Below, one piece after another: positions 31,082-41,111 of a DNA stretch of 64,000 nt. Within the stretch, counting starts at the first letter, position 1, and every line of letters begins with the position of its first letter. The notes below the pieces were generated by a model, which was not told the origin of the DNA, did no database searches, and saw nothing but the letters and a program-made list of their open reading frames with translations. The stretch spans positions 18,941,806-19,005,805 of the forward strand of contig CM069875.1 in the NCBI GenBank assembly GCA_036172665.1, written 5' to 3'. The position numbers were made by a program, and so were the translations under genes. The stretch comes from Prosopocoilus inquinatus (taxonomy: Eukaryota > Arthropoda > Insecta > Coleoptera > Lucanidae).

Positions 31082-32830
31082 ATTATTATTCATCTTTCTG
31101 CCATAATCGTATCCTTTCTTAATTACACATTGCCCCTCTCTGTTCAGTGGATTATTGGGAATTTGCCTTCCTGCTATTAATTTTCTACATGTTGACGCTG
31201 TGTGTCCTCTTGTATTACACCATTGACATGTCGGGACGTTCACTGATCTCGCTTCTTTATTGTTGTCATTGTTATACCCTCTTCTTGGAGTCAATTTTCT
31301 ACAATTTCTGGCCATATGACCAGCGTAACCACAAATTTGGCAATTAAAGATGTTTGAAGTTCGTTGATAATGCTTTTGGTTTTTGATTCCTGTCAAATGA
31401 AAATTATTCCTTTTGTCATCCTCTCCAAATTTTTTATGCTCGAGTTTTCTTCTGGCATTGTAGTAAACAGAATCCCCCTTCCGATCTCTAAAGGCGTCTT
31501 CTTTTCGGTCAACAGTCAATTTGTCGATTAATTTATTTATTATGCCCATTGTTTCCGACTGATCTTGTCTTATGTCCGATCTTCGTAGGTCATAGCCGTG
31601 GTTCTCTTCTTCGGGATTTTTCCCCACGTCCTTATGCAGAATTGTCTTCCCTTCCTTTTCTGTCTCTTCTATGGTGTCCATAAAATGTTCTAAATCTTTT
31701 AAACTTGTTGGACACTTTATGCATACCATATGTCTATAGTAGGGTAATAATCCCGCCATCAAGCGTTGTAGAATTTCTCTTTCGGGCATTTTCGGATTAT
31801 AATCGTTACAGATTTCTATAAATGAATAAAAAAAGTCCGTTAAGCTTTCGTTTGTTCGTTGTTTCCGAATAATTAATTTTTCTTGCAATTTAAATTCGAA
31901 ATTGGGACCTAAAAATTTATCTTTGAACTTTTTTATTGTCCAATCCCAATCGGCCTCTGGATTATTTCTTATCAAATTTTCAAACCAGGAAAGTGCACTA
32001 CCTTCCAAAGAATTTTCCAAATATCCCAGCTGTTCCAATTCGTCCCAACCGTTCATTTTGGCTACAACTTTATATTTTTTCAAGAAAGTCATAGGATCAT
32101 CTTCCTGCGGATTAAAAGCTGGTGGTTTCGAAAATTTTGGCGCCACTGATTTACGTGTGTTATAAAACATACTAATTGATTTATTTCTACTCGTCCAATT
32201 AGGTTCCTTCGAATTAAATTCGTGGATTTCCGGGTTTTGCTTCAATTTTCCGTTATTAGGTTCCAATTGTTTCCTCTGTACGATATTATTTTGTTTCGGA
32301 ATTGCTCCTTTTCGTAAGAACGTATCATCTGCTGATGGCGCAACGCGCGTTTCCAGTATTTTTTCTCTTTGTTCCATTATCGATTCCGCTAAGGATTTCG
32401 GTTTAATTGTTGTCTCTGTGCTCAGTCGTTCTGGCCAAGTGGGGGGATCGGGTATTGGACCGGGATTTAGAATTTGCCGCTGGTTTTCTTGATGTAAGAC
32501 TTGTTTCAATGTCCGAAATTGGTGTGGGTTCGGACTGACTTGAGTCTGCTGACCTCTGTTAGGCGTGGTAATCGCGGGTGTTTGTTCTAGTGTCTCTGTT
32601 TTGTCATTTTTATCTTCCAAAATTGTTAAGTCTTCTTCGCTGCCTAATGTTATTTGTAAATTTTTTCGACCTGCTGGCGGCGATCGTGGTGTCAATGTGC
32701 TCCTCGCTAGCGGGAAAAAAGCGTGTTTATCTAATGTTACGTGAATTTCTGGCTTCATTTTTTCCTTTATTAAATTCTCGACTTTTTCGTCATCTTTGCT
32801 CCTTAGCCTTGTTCTGGGTCCTTCAGCCAT
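31046..32830 (-). CDS. gag: Gag nucleocapsid/capsid polyprotein
   Basis: A 594-residue frame starting MAEGPRTRLRSKDD at ATG 32830. The N-terminal 230 residues are polar, proline- and glutamine-rich. A retrotransposon-Gag capsid domain lies at about 240-395, with DDPMTFLKKYKVVAKMNGW, ALSWFENLI and ESLTDFFYSFIEIC as its recognisable helices. Two CCHC zinc knuckles follow: CQICGYAGHMARNC (497-510) and CQWCNTRGHTASTC (535-548). It assembles particles and packages RNA. The frame overlaps the beginning of pol by 36 bases, and a -1 slippery site lies in this overlap. No defects are visible. Confidence 0.92.
   Translation of the reverse strand: MAEGPRTRLRSKDDEKVENLIKEKMKPEIHVTLDKHAFFPLARSTLTPRSPPAGRKNLQITLGSEEDLTILEDKNDKTETLEQTPAITTPNRGQQTQVSPNPHQFRTLKQVLHQENQRQILNPGPIPDPPTWPERLSTETTIKPKSLAESIMEQREKILETRVAPSADDTFLRKGAIPKQNNIVQRKQLEPNNGKLKQNPEIHEFNSKEPNWTSRNKSISMFYNTRKSVAPKFSKPPAFNPQEDDPMTFLKKYKVVAKMNGWDELEQLGYLENSLEGSALSWFENLIRNNPEADWDWTIKKFKDKFLGPNFEFKLQEKLIIRKQRTNESLTDFFYSFIEICNDYNPKMPEREILQRLMAGLLPYYRHMVCIKCPTSLKDLEHFMDTIEETEKEGKTILHKDVGKNPEEENHGYDLRRSDIRQDQSETMGIINKLIDKLTVDRKEDAFRDRKGDSVYYNARRKLEHKKFGEDDKRNNFHLTGIKNQKHYQRTSNIFNCQICGYAGHMARNCRKLTPRRGYNNDNNKEARSVNVPTCQWCNTRGHTASTCRKLIAGRQIPNNPLNREGQCVIKKGYDYGRKMNNNLNGTGQSTKRP
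31076..31082 (-). promoter_or_regulatory. -1 ribosomal frameshift slippery heptamer (TTTAAAT) at the gag-pol junction
   Basis: In gag phase the RNA-sense sequence is T TTA AAT, which fits the X XXY YYZ rule. In the -1 frame the two codons directly upstream are TAA TAA, so the pol frame becomes open precisely at the slip site (TTT AAA TGG ...). Gag terminates about 30 bases downstream. A downstream pseudoknot or stem was not tested. Confidence 0.78.
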
Positions 32831-33499
32831 TTATGTATCAAACGTTATTAAATTTACCCGAGATTATTCCGTCCGCCTTAATTAATGTTCCGATAATTAA
32901 ATATTATGTTTATTAGAAGCATATTTGTGTACGCTAATATTTATTTTGTCTCTTTGGGCCCTTTTTATTATTAGGCTTTTTATAGACCGCAATAAGCACC
33001 TTACTATAGTGCCTTACATTTGCACATTTTTATCGTATACGATTTTAATTGTTACCTATTTAAAATCGTCTGACACAGCAACGTGTCACAATACACCTGT
33101 TCAGTGAACTTCCGCGGTACGTGCAATTAAATAATTACCGCACACGTATTCCTTTTTATTTAATAATTTTTGTTAATATTGGCCACCGTATTTATTTAAA
33201 AATTAATATTTGGTTATCAATTCATACCGTTGCGTTGTTGGTTTGAACGACCTATAGCTCTTATAAATGACAAAGTGGCAGTTTTTTGATCAACGCATTA
33301 TTTAGATAAGAAAAAGGAAAGGTATTTATAATTAGCGGGCTGGATTCTCTAATTGTATTTAAAAAATTATATCATAAACTGTGACCGCTTTTGCTTAAAA
33401 CACACGAGGTATTTCAAGTGACCGCACCCTAACGAGTTGACTACGTGTCCCGACCCAATTAATGTTAAACGTTACTTCTACTCAAATTATCGCGCAAAG

Positions 33500-33513
33500 A
33501 GGCGCCTCCACCA
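33500..33513 (-). other. Candidate primer-binding site
   Basis: In element sense, one base after the 5' LTR (which ends CGTGACA), comes TGGTGGAGGCGCC. It begins with TGG, as expected for pairing with a tRNA CCA end. The primer tRNA could not be identified by eye, so only the position is supported. Confidence 0.45.
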
Positions 33514-33514
33514 C

Positions 33515-33895
33515 TGTCACGCTCGCTCCGGGGTAGCGGCGATGCTATCAGAAAAATGAGGGGGTAGCTCAGTGGTAAAGGAACCGTTTTGCCGTTTAAA
33601 AATTGGATCGACTTACCGGCCTTCTTGGGGTCGCCTGAAGCTGGTATGAGGGTAAAGGGGTCCAGGAAAAGCCCACTCACTGAGTATCACGTTTATTTGG
33701 CACAACCAACCCAATCTCCGGAAGACCCACGTTTCTGAGTCGCCCTTGCCCAGCGAATAGTCCCCCGCTCCGATCGAAGACACGATCGAGCGCTCATTCC
33801 GATATTGGCGACTCAGCAAAGTGTGCCCCACCGTACCGCAATATTTAACATGTATGTACAGAGTGTTTAAATTAACAAAAGCACCCTTCGTGACA
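33515..33895 (-). repeat. 5' LTR of the gypsy element
   Basis: It is 381 bp and identical by eye to the 3' LTR. It is flanked outside by GTAT (33896-33899). In element sense a GGTAAGT donor at 33611-33617 could serve spliced env RNA. The interval between this LTR and gag (32831-33514) holds only short frames and is the leader. Confidence 0.95.
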
Positions 33896-33983
33896 GTATA
33901 TAATGATGAGTTTCAGTTTAATAACTTACTGAGTTTAATAGCTTACACAAAATACATTAACAATTGGAAAATTGAGATTTATA

Positions 33984-34280
33984 CAAGGTCCTGCATTTTG
34001 AAATGCAACATAAGGAATCTCATGTTACTTTAAATGTACTCGAATATTGGCTTCCCTAATTATTTTACAGCAAAATTTCCCTTAGGTGTTTTAAAGTACT
34101 CTTCAAGATGAATCCGTCTGTGAAGTTTGAGAATTTTTTATTCATTATTATTCATATCTTGAAAAGCACTTTAAAAAACTTAAATGGAATTTTGCTGAAA
34201 AATAATTAGGGAAGCCAATTTCGAGCACCTTTAAATTATCGTGAGATTTTCTATGTTACGTTCAACAATGCAGCACCCTG
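33984..34280. mobile_element. Short TA-flanked foldback MITE, 297 bp
   Basis: Ends CAAGGTCCTGCAT and ATGCAGCACCCTG are imperfect inverted repeats flanked by TA. The arms are inverted over most of their length (TTGGCTTCCCTAATTATTTT near 34048 and its inverse near 34202). No coding content. The type fits Tc1/mariner-mobilised MITEs. Confidence 0.75.
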
Positions 34281-34567
34281 TATACGTTTTTAATTAAAAG
34301 GTAAAATATTTTGGATACAGCAATTAAGTATTTAAGTGTGAATTCGACTCTTGTCCTATGTTGCATCTATATTGCGTTTCAAATGCAGCACCACAATATT
34401 TATGTAATATTTATGTTTATGTCCATTTACAACTTTTTTAACCTTAGAAATAAACTGAAACATACTTGGAAGTTGAAAGGGTAACGTAAAAGAAGGATAT
34501 ATGATTCAAAGTAAGAACATTTATAAAGATTTAAACATAATTTTAACAGTCTCCATCTTAAACGTAA

Positions 34568-34860
34568 ATTTAAGTTTTTAAAAATTTCGCTGCAAATCGT
34601 TTTTGATTGCAGCCTCTGTGCAGCTGATGAAGCCCCAAATAAGGCTGAAACAGCTATACAGAGGCTGCTCTAGGGATTCACTGCAATTAAAAACGATTTG
34701 CAACAAAATTTTTTAAAACTTTCATTGTGCTTTGACGGCAAGTATGGCCGCCTTGCATGGAATGACTTATTATGTAACAAATTGGCTTCGATTTGTCAAT
34801 CCTGATGCAATGTCAGGTTAAAAAGCGATCGTAGGATATCACTGCTTAAACTGTTCTTAA
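34568..34860 (+). repeat. Retrozyme-like repeat copy with near-canonical hammerhead core
   Basis: The copy contains CTGATGA at about 34621, AGCCC, a CAAATA loop, AGGCT (one stem II mismatch), GAAAC and CAGCTATA. It is followed by the family end (CACTGCAATTAAAAACG) and the full plus-orientation body: GCCGCCTTGCATGG, CAATGTCAGGTTAAAAAGCG. The flanking arms (GCAGCCTCTGTGCAGCTG against CAGCTATACAGAGGCTGC) form an unusually long hairpin around the core, which differs from the stem I arrangement of the better copies. Confidence 0.6.
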
Positions 34861-35800
34861 ATTAAATTTAACCATAAATATACTAAAAGATCCCTTCATA
34901 TTGGTTGCTTCTTAGCAGTTTTTTCGCCACTAATTGTAAGTAGCAACCAGTAAGAAGAGGTTTTTAGTTCACAAAATTTAAAACAAGTGCATAAATTAGA
35001 AATTAGGTATTAAACTGGTTTATATTTTTCATTATGACACAATTTTAGGTCAAGTATTGGCCGCGCATTGATACGACGTAAACTGTAATCAACATGAGTA
35101 AGTACTCGATTCCATGATAACTGACAGGTTTCATTTAGTTGCAGTAAAGTTCTAAAGCCGATTCCCAAATAGGCAAACAGGTGTAGACTCGAGAAATCCA
35201 GTGCAGTTGAAACTGACTTGCTGCATTTCAATGGCCTGATTTGATCATTTCGTGCGAAACTACATTTTAGGTAGCAAACTGGTTGCCATTTCTTAAAGTA
35301 ATGTAACGAGCGTCTCTGATATATAAAAATTCCCATATGTGATGATGATGACGCATATAATTGAATACACAGCGGCGAGCTTTTGGCAACATCACGCCTG
35401 GAACGGTAAAGCACGCCCCAAATCCTAGTAGTTCCTGGACAAACTCCGGTACCTACAATGTAAAAATGCTTTGACACTCCCGTTTCAGTCTATAATGTAT
35501 ATCAATTTAATGCATTAATTAATAATGATCATTAAAAATGTATTCTTTGTTTTGACTATGTCCCTTATTACGGCTACCCTTAAAGGACAACCGTAACATT
35601 CGGTGTATCGGCATGGCTTGGATTTCGAAGGTGGCTGAAGCAACCGTTTCAACTGCAGGCTGCGTGCGGCAACCGCAGACTTGTTGCCGTTTGCAGTTGG
35701 ACCAATGCAAAATGACAGAATGCAGTGACAGACCTAGTCGCAGTAAGCTCCAAAGCGTCCCACGAAGATGATATCGGATGAGTTTAACGTTTCCTATAAG
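34861..35800. other. No supported gene; distant relative of the retrozyme-like end
   Basis: Bases 35035-35110 (CAATTTTAGGTCAAG ... AATCAACATGAG) resemble 38460-38525, so both are parts of one older repeat. A 155-codon minus frame (35010-35477) and a 106-codon minus frame (35519-35839) have no recognisable motifs and are probably chance. Confidence 0.35.
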
Positions 35801-35819
35801 ATCGTGAGCGTTTTGTTCG

Positions 35820-37330
35820 AAGAGGAAGATGACTATCACTTTTTGTTACTTTACACCAGAAAATGATTTTTTTGCAGAAATACAACAGGTGAAGGAAGTT
35901 ATTCAGTGTCGATCAAAAATCATTTGTTAAGTGACGAAGAAATCTTTAGAAGCTGATGTCGATTAAATAAAAGACAGTTTGATTTTACACTCATTTTTAT
36001 TTACGACGAAATCAAAGCAAGTTTTAAGAATAATCTGCCAGAAACGTTAAATATGTAGGTTCTGGTGGCAGGAGAATAGGCATACGGTATGTAATGAACA
36101 GATTCTGGTGTGTAAGGCATGTTAATATGTTGTTTGTATTCCTGGGTTCTGGTTATTCATAGGCACTGTTTGGCGAAGATGCATTGAAATCATATAACGT
36201 AGAATGTGACGCGTTGAAGATATACTGATGTCTCTGGAGACCATACATGTTGAACCAGCATTAAAACTGTCTTTCGCTGCCTTGATCTCATAATTTGATA
36301 AAATGACGCTAAGATGTCACAAGGCCGAATTGGAAGCAAACTCCTCAATATTTCAGCAATATGACGGGAAAATAATTCTATATCATCCTTCCTGGTCATT
36401 TCAAAACTCGCCTCTTTAAATCTCTTTCTTTTTACAATTTAATAATTTTATCTTCATTATCTTTGTCACTTCTTCGTTAGTTTTTGGGTACATTATTCTG
36501 GGGATTCTCTGTTTTCTGTATTATTAACTACTTCAGTTATTTCATTTTCATTTTTCTGGACTTCCATATTTTAGAAATTGCCTTCATGCTCTTCTTGCTC
36601 TACGTCATTGTTTAGATTATCATTTGCGTTTTCTACTATTCTCTCTGGTGATGCCAGAATATTGGAACCTCCAGCTCTGTACTGTGAAACTCCAACAATA
36701 AGTAATAATTGTTGGTGTCTCTTGTCTTTCGAGTTTTTTGGGACAACCGAACCAGTTCCTAATTTATTTATTTTTCTTAAATTTTAGGTAACTTATAAGA
36801 TATGATAAACATGTGTGCATAAGAGCACCAAAAAATACTGGATCACTATTTTTTAACAACAATTATTTTTCAAAGTGACGTTTGCCATCGTTTTCGGCAA
36901 AGAAGCTGATAATACCGTATGCAAAATTCCGTAGTCGGAAACAATTGTAACGAAAAGTTTTAATATCCCATTATCAAAATATTTTTCGATACAACAGTGG
37001 TGTTACCTCACTCCTTAATTGGAGATGAAGCGTTTGGTCTTAGTGCTTAAGTGATGAAACGTCATACCAGAATAATATTATTCCAGATTCCAATATTATT
37101 CCAGAAGAGTTGCAAGAATTTAGATCAAGAGAAACAAATTTATAATTACTGATTATGTCGTGGTCGTCTAGTGACACAAAAAAACACTTTTATCCTACTA
37201 AGTCAAACCTTTAGTATTTTATACATATATTGCTGTGGCACCAGATGAGGTCCCTGACCACTAATAGCTTCTTGCTTCCACAATCTACTTCGTGATGGTT
37301 GTCCCGAAGAAAATAACTGACAAATTTTTA
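35820..37330 (+). pseudogene. PIF/Harbinger transposase relic (N- and C-terminal pieces)
   Basis: The N-terminal piece near 35890-36020 reads SYSVSIKNHLLSDEEIF then LNKRQFDF, the typical opening of insect HARBI1-like transposases. The C-terminal piece near 37020-37320 gives GDEAFGLSA with VMKRHTR, later VAPDEVPD, and SCFHNLLRDGCPEE, the conserved end. Stops and shifts are frequent, and the central part with the first catalytic motif is missing or unrecognisable. Between the two pieces lies a minus-strand gene remnant. A separate catalytic-region fragment of the same superfamily is at 48123-48356. Confidence 0.5.
36060..36790 (-). pseudogene. Possible MADF-BESS partner gene of the Harbinger element
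   Basis: Minus-strand pieces contain RKDDIELFSRHIAEILRSL followed by a basic region, which resembles the BESS motif of MADF-BESS proteins. Upstream (36450-36780) is an acidic segment (ANDNLNNDVEQEEHEGNF) and downstream a Pro/Tyr/Asn-rich tail, as usual in that class. Several stops interrupt it. PIF/Harbinger elements often encode a Myb/MADF-type DNA-binding protein in opposite orientation to the transposase, which matches this position. The assignment is tentative. Confidence 0.35.
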
Positions 37331-37911
37331 ATTATAATAACGCAGAAAAGATTCGAAATCTGGGAAAAACTTAAAGATTTCTTCTCTACTGCATGCAGTG
37401 CCGTCCCAAGGCAAGAGGCCGCCATTAATTATGGAACATGAGCGAATTATTCCTTTTGTCATAAATATAAAAATTGTAGAGTCGTTGAATCTTTGAAGTT
37501 ACGTCACATAGAAGAAACGTATGTAGTAAATCAAAATTACAAACGTATACATTCTGCCTCGTTTTACCATATACTAGGAAAATGTGACGTACCTACGTAA
37601 CTACAAACATCCACCGGCTCTTCTGTATACATACAAAAAATATGTGCCAAAAACCTTACATCAAGCTTTTTAGAAAAACACATAGTGTCAAAATCTTTGC
37701 TGGATCAATATTTGTTATTCCACTCTGACGTTATCACCATTTTTTTTTAATGCAACCATAACGAAAAAGTTAAGGTTGTCTTTAAAAAAATAGTTATGGA
37801 TGATGGCTCAGCGGAAAACAAATGCCGTTCAAGAAAAGATTTTGCACCAAAATATGTTTTTTTTATTCAAAATTGATCGGTTTCAGGATTTTAGAAAAGA
37901 ATAATATATAG

Positions 37912-38336
37912 GATGTAACTTTTATGAGGGGAAAAACGTCAAGGGCTAGTTCGTCACGCCGAAACATGAAGAAAAAGCTTGACGCCCGTTACTATTAGCA
38001 CGACCGTACATGAATATCAGTCTGCCTTTTCACGAAATGAGTAGTTGGTCATATGTAGTTTGGGGGAAACAAAAATAACTCACAAAAGATAATAAGGAAA
38101 CGACTAAAGGAACAAACCCGACATTTCAGATGGGTTTTGGAACAAATGTGACCTACTTGATTAGGATCAACATAAGTTTACTTAGTGCGCACAGCGGTGT
38201 AATAATAAAAATTTGTTTCTCTTATATCTGAAAGACTATGTGTTTGCGAAGCATAGTTTATATGAACTTTTCTTCATGTTCGGGCGTGAGGAACTAGCCT
38301 TTGAAGTTTGTCTCCTCATTAAAGTTACATGCTGTA
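37912..38336. repeat. MITE with about 67-bp terminal inverted repeats
   Basis: The left end (GGATGTAACTTTTATGAGG, AGGGCTAGTTCGTCACGCC, AACATGAAGAAAA) is inverted at the right end (TTTTCTTCATGTT, GGCGTGAGGAACTAGCC, CCTCATTAAAGTTACATGC). The interior has no coding content. A short TATA-like duplication may be the target site, but AT-richness prevents a firm call. Confidence 0.65.
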
Positions 38337-38454
38337 TAAACAAATTATAAAGCACAGTTCAGGGCTTCATCACAACTTTATGTACGTATAAATAAACTTC
38401 GAATTTTATGCGGTATGCAGCTTGTGGTCTGCGGCCGCTTTCGGAATCACACCT

Positions 38455-38625
38455 TTATTCTGACAAAATTTTAGGTCAAAAATTAACTGCGCGACAAAGC
38501 AAATCTAAACTATCATCAACATGTGCACTCCATTTCGAGATAACCCAGCTCGAGCTATTCCTTTGTCGAGGAGTTTCCAGATAGGGCTGAAATAGCTGTC
38601 CAGTGGGTGCCCGGAAAATTCAACA
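38455..38625 (+). repeat. Diverged retrozyme-like repeat fragment
   Basis: CTCGAGCTATTCCTTTG, then a decayed core, CAGATAGGGCTGAAATAGC and TGTCCAG follow the order of the ribozyme region in good copies, with CTGA lost. Upstream, CAAAATTTTAGGTCAAAAA recalls the family body. Confidence 0.4.
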
Positions 38626-38639
38626 AATATTTGAAAAAC

Positions 38640-39700
38640 ATACGGCTTTACCACTTTCAGACACTGTCACTTGTTTAATTCATGTTTTTTTCAGATTTCT
38701 TTATTAATGAAAAGCAAGATACCAGTAAGAAAAAATATTTCATTAAATTCATTACAGGAGGTATTCAAATTATTATCCCCCAAATAAACTTTCTTTTTTA
38801 AATTAACTTAAAAGACATAAATATGCCTAAAATTTTCCCATAATCGAACAAGACTGAAAACTTGACTGAACTCTCACTGCATACGTCTAAAAAAGGTCTA
38901 ATAATTCGCGCACATAATTTTTTTATAGAAAATTACAAAGATATTCGCACAAGAAAATGATTAATAATAAAACTACATTAGTTCAATATAAAATACAATG
39001 ACGTATCCTTTTAACGAAACGTGCCCACTTTTTGTGAAAAGGCAAACGAGTAATGACATTAACATCCGGGACTTGTAAGAGACGAGGAGTGGATCCACTT
39101 CCCTGATGGGTCAATTTAACTTCACCGTGAACACAAAGGCATCAATTTAATATTTATGTGGCGTTATTATCGTCCTGATTTATTAATCACGTCGTAATTT
39201 ACACCTCTGCCGTGGATGATTGATTGATCTATTATCCTCGCAAATAGAAAAGTATCACGCTCACGTGATGCCCATGTCGATATTTTTACAATAAATTCCC
39301 GATTTATCTGTCCGAATTTCGCAGAAATGATCGGTTATTGGAAAGATTGGAAACGTGCGTCCGTTTTTCCCGCAGGAAAATTAATGGCTGTCAGCCTAAT
39401 TTATTAAAAATATGCTGCCCGTTCTAAATAACAATAATAAAATTACATGTTGCCCACGTTTCATAATGTGTGCCGTGGGGAACATCTGCATATGTTAATT
39501 TTATTACCAATTTTATTTGTTTAATGATTAATTTTTTGAATTTTCGATACTCTCGTAAATTCATTAATTGAATTTATTCGTCTTAACGCTTAATTAAGTT
39601 CCATAAATTATTTCTTCTCCGCTGGAGGTGAAGTTCGGAATTGGTGCAGCATTTATTAATTTTCAGCAATTAAGGCAACAGCATATCAAATTAAAAATTT
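38640..39700. other. AT-rich host-like non-coding DNA
   Basis: No coding frame or repeat end was found. The base composition (many AATTAA/TTAATT motifs) looks like intergenic or intronic DNA. Confidence 0.4.
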
Positions 39701-39703
39701 ACA

Positions 39704-40050
39704 ACATATAAAATAGCGACATCTTACTATCGCTTTTTGACCTAACATTGCATTCCAAGCATGGCCGCCTTGCATGGGAGACTCATTAGGAGCAAATCCC
39801 GCTTCAATTTGTCTATCCTACTGCAATGTTAGGTCAAAAAGCTATAGTAAGATGTCGTTATTTTATATGTTCATCATTCTTACATCGCATTTGCGAATAA
39901 ATTGGGCAAGTCGTTTTTGGTCTGCAGTGGGAATGTCGAGCTACGTCTCTGCTGAAGAAGCCCCAAGCAGGGCTGAAACAGCTGTCCAGAGGCTGCTCGA
40001 GGTTCTCACTGCAATCAAAAACGATTTGAACAAATTTTTTCTAAAAATTT
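39704..40050 (+). repeat. Retrozyme-like repeat copy with intact hammerhead ribozyme
   Basis: The copy begins with an inverted 48-base head (39704-39751, inverse at 39822-39870), then the full body in plus orientation, the ribozyme (39937-39999) and the end motif CACTGCAATCAAAAACG. The body includes GCCGCCTTGCATGG and CTACTGCAATGTTAGGTC. An open frame runs through it but is shared by all copies and is not taken as a gene. Confidence 0.75.
39937..39999 (+). ncRNA. Hammerhead ribozyme (type I, minimal stem III)
   Basis: Outer stem I pairs CGAG (39937-39940) with CTCG (39996-39999). Inner stem I pairs CTCTG (39947-39951) with CAGAG (39987-39991), across an internal loop. The core CTGAAGA is 39952-39958 (consensus CUGANGA). 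Stem II pairs AGCCC (39959-39963) with GGGCT (39970-39974) around CAAGCA. Then GAAA (39975-39978) and a tiny stem III, ACAG/CTGT. C at 39986 is the nucleotide before the predicted cleavage. Every invariant core position is satisfied. This is the best copy, because inner stem I has five Watson-Crick pairs. Confidence 0.8.
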
Positions 40051-40059
40051 ACAGTTTCA

Positions 40060-41110
40060 ACGTGGTCCCAATTTACAAATCGCTTAATGTTAGCAGTAAC
40101 TTCACTAAAGTTCAAACAAATGCGCAGGTGTATCACTTCTCTACTTACTTTTATTGCTTATGTAGTCCCAGTGAAGTTAGATTAACAACTACAACCGCGA
40201 AAATATAATTAAAAAACATAATAAATTTTGGGGGTTGTTATTTTATTCGTACGATGGTTTGTAGTTTATCGTTTTGTGTTAATCAGAGGTAAAATCTTTT
40301 TTAATTCTTAGTTGATAGAATCTCACTGTATACCTTTTAGGCTCTGAGGAAGGTTTTAAAATGAAACCGAAACTGGTCAGCTGAATGATTTAGACTCTTT
40401 TTTTGTCCTAAAAACTCGATCAACTACCACGTTTTTCAAAAGTTGTTATTTTTCTTATCCGTGACATTTATTCATTACCCAATAAAATTATCAATGAGAT
40501 TAAACAAAATATGCTAAAATACTTTAACGGTTTATTATGTTATGTAGGACACAAGTAACCAGGATACCAGGATCGCTTATAAATTCTGCGTTCGTAAGTA
40601 AAAATAAAAGTTTATTAGTTTTCAAAATATACGCCCTTGTAATTTATAAACTTCTGCCTTATAAAAAGCCATTTATCAAAACAAGAATACAAATCGTCTA
40701 CTACCGATTGGGCATCTTTAAAACGTAAACCACGCATTTTAACATTGATCGTCGGAAATAAGTAATTACAGTCGCTGAATGAGAGTTATACATGCCATGA
40801 GTTTTTTTTTTAACTCTGAACGTATATACAACGCAAATGTTCGTATGTTAGGTTTCAAAAAAATCATATCATCATTTTGTCAATGCATTCGACAAATGAA
40901 TAGGAATTTCCTAGGTTGAAATCTCTGATGTGATGTAAAGTGCGACTATTCAATTGCAAAAACAAACATGTCCACAGCAGCCAATAGAAATATAGAATTA
41001 TTCTCATGTGATCCTATTGTTATGGCTCATGGCTGATTGTGGTTGTTATTAGATTATAGAATAGGGGTTGTGCAATATAAGTAGCGTGAATTCAAGAGAT
41101 AGAAGCGGAA
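40060..41110. other. No supported gene; retroelement-tail scrap
   Basis: Near 40345-40400, CTCTGAGGAAGGTTT ... AAACCGAAACTGGTCAGC resembles the terminal sequence of Penelope-type or related elements and has a hammerhead-like order of motifs, with one extra A before stem II. The rest shows nothing. Confidence 0.35.
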
Positions 41111-41111
41111 T

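Larger units (their letters stand above)
22463..33895 (-). mobile_element. Full-length env-bearing Ty3/gypsy retroelement, 11.4 kb, carrying macrodomain and USP domains
   Basis: Two 381-bp LTRs that look identical by eye bound the element, each starting TGTCACG and ending CGTGACA on the plus strand. The target duplication GTAT lies at 22459-22462 and 33896-33899. Genes run on the minus strand in the order gag (31046-32830), pol (25788-31081), env (23657-25579), all uninterrupted. A polypurine tract abuts the 3' LTR at 22844-22856. LTR identity, intact frames and clean target duplication indicate a young and possibly active copy, organised like an errantivirus or endogenous retrovirus of insects. 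Unusually, Pol includes a macrodomain and a C-terminal ubiquitin-specific protease. A solo LTR of a related subfamily is at 54214-54606. Confidence 0.95.

Noticed and set aside
35010..35477. 155-codon minus-strand frame
   Set aside because: No recognisable motif, unusual amino-acid mix, and part of it overlaps an old repeat related to 38460-38525.
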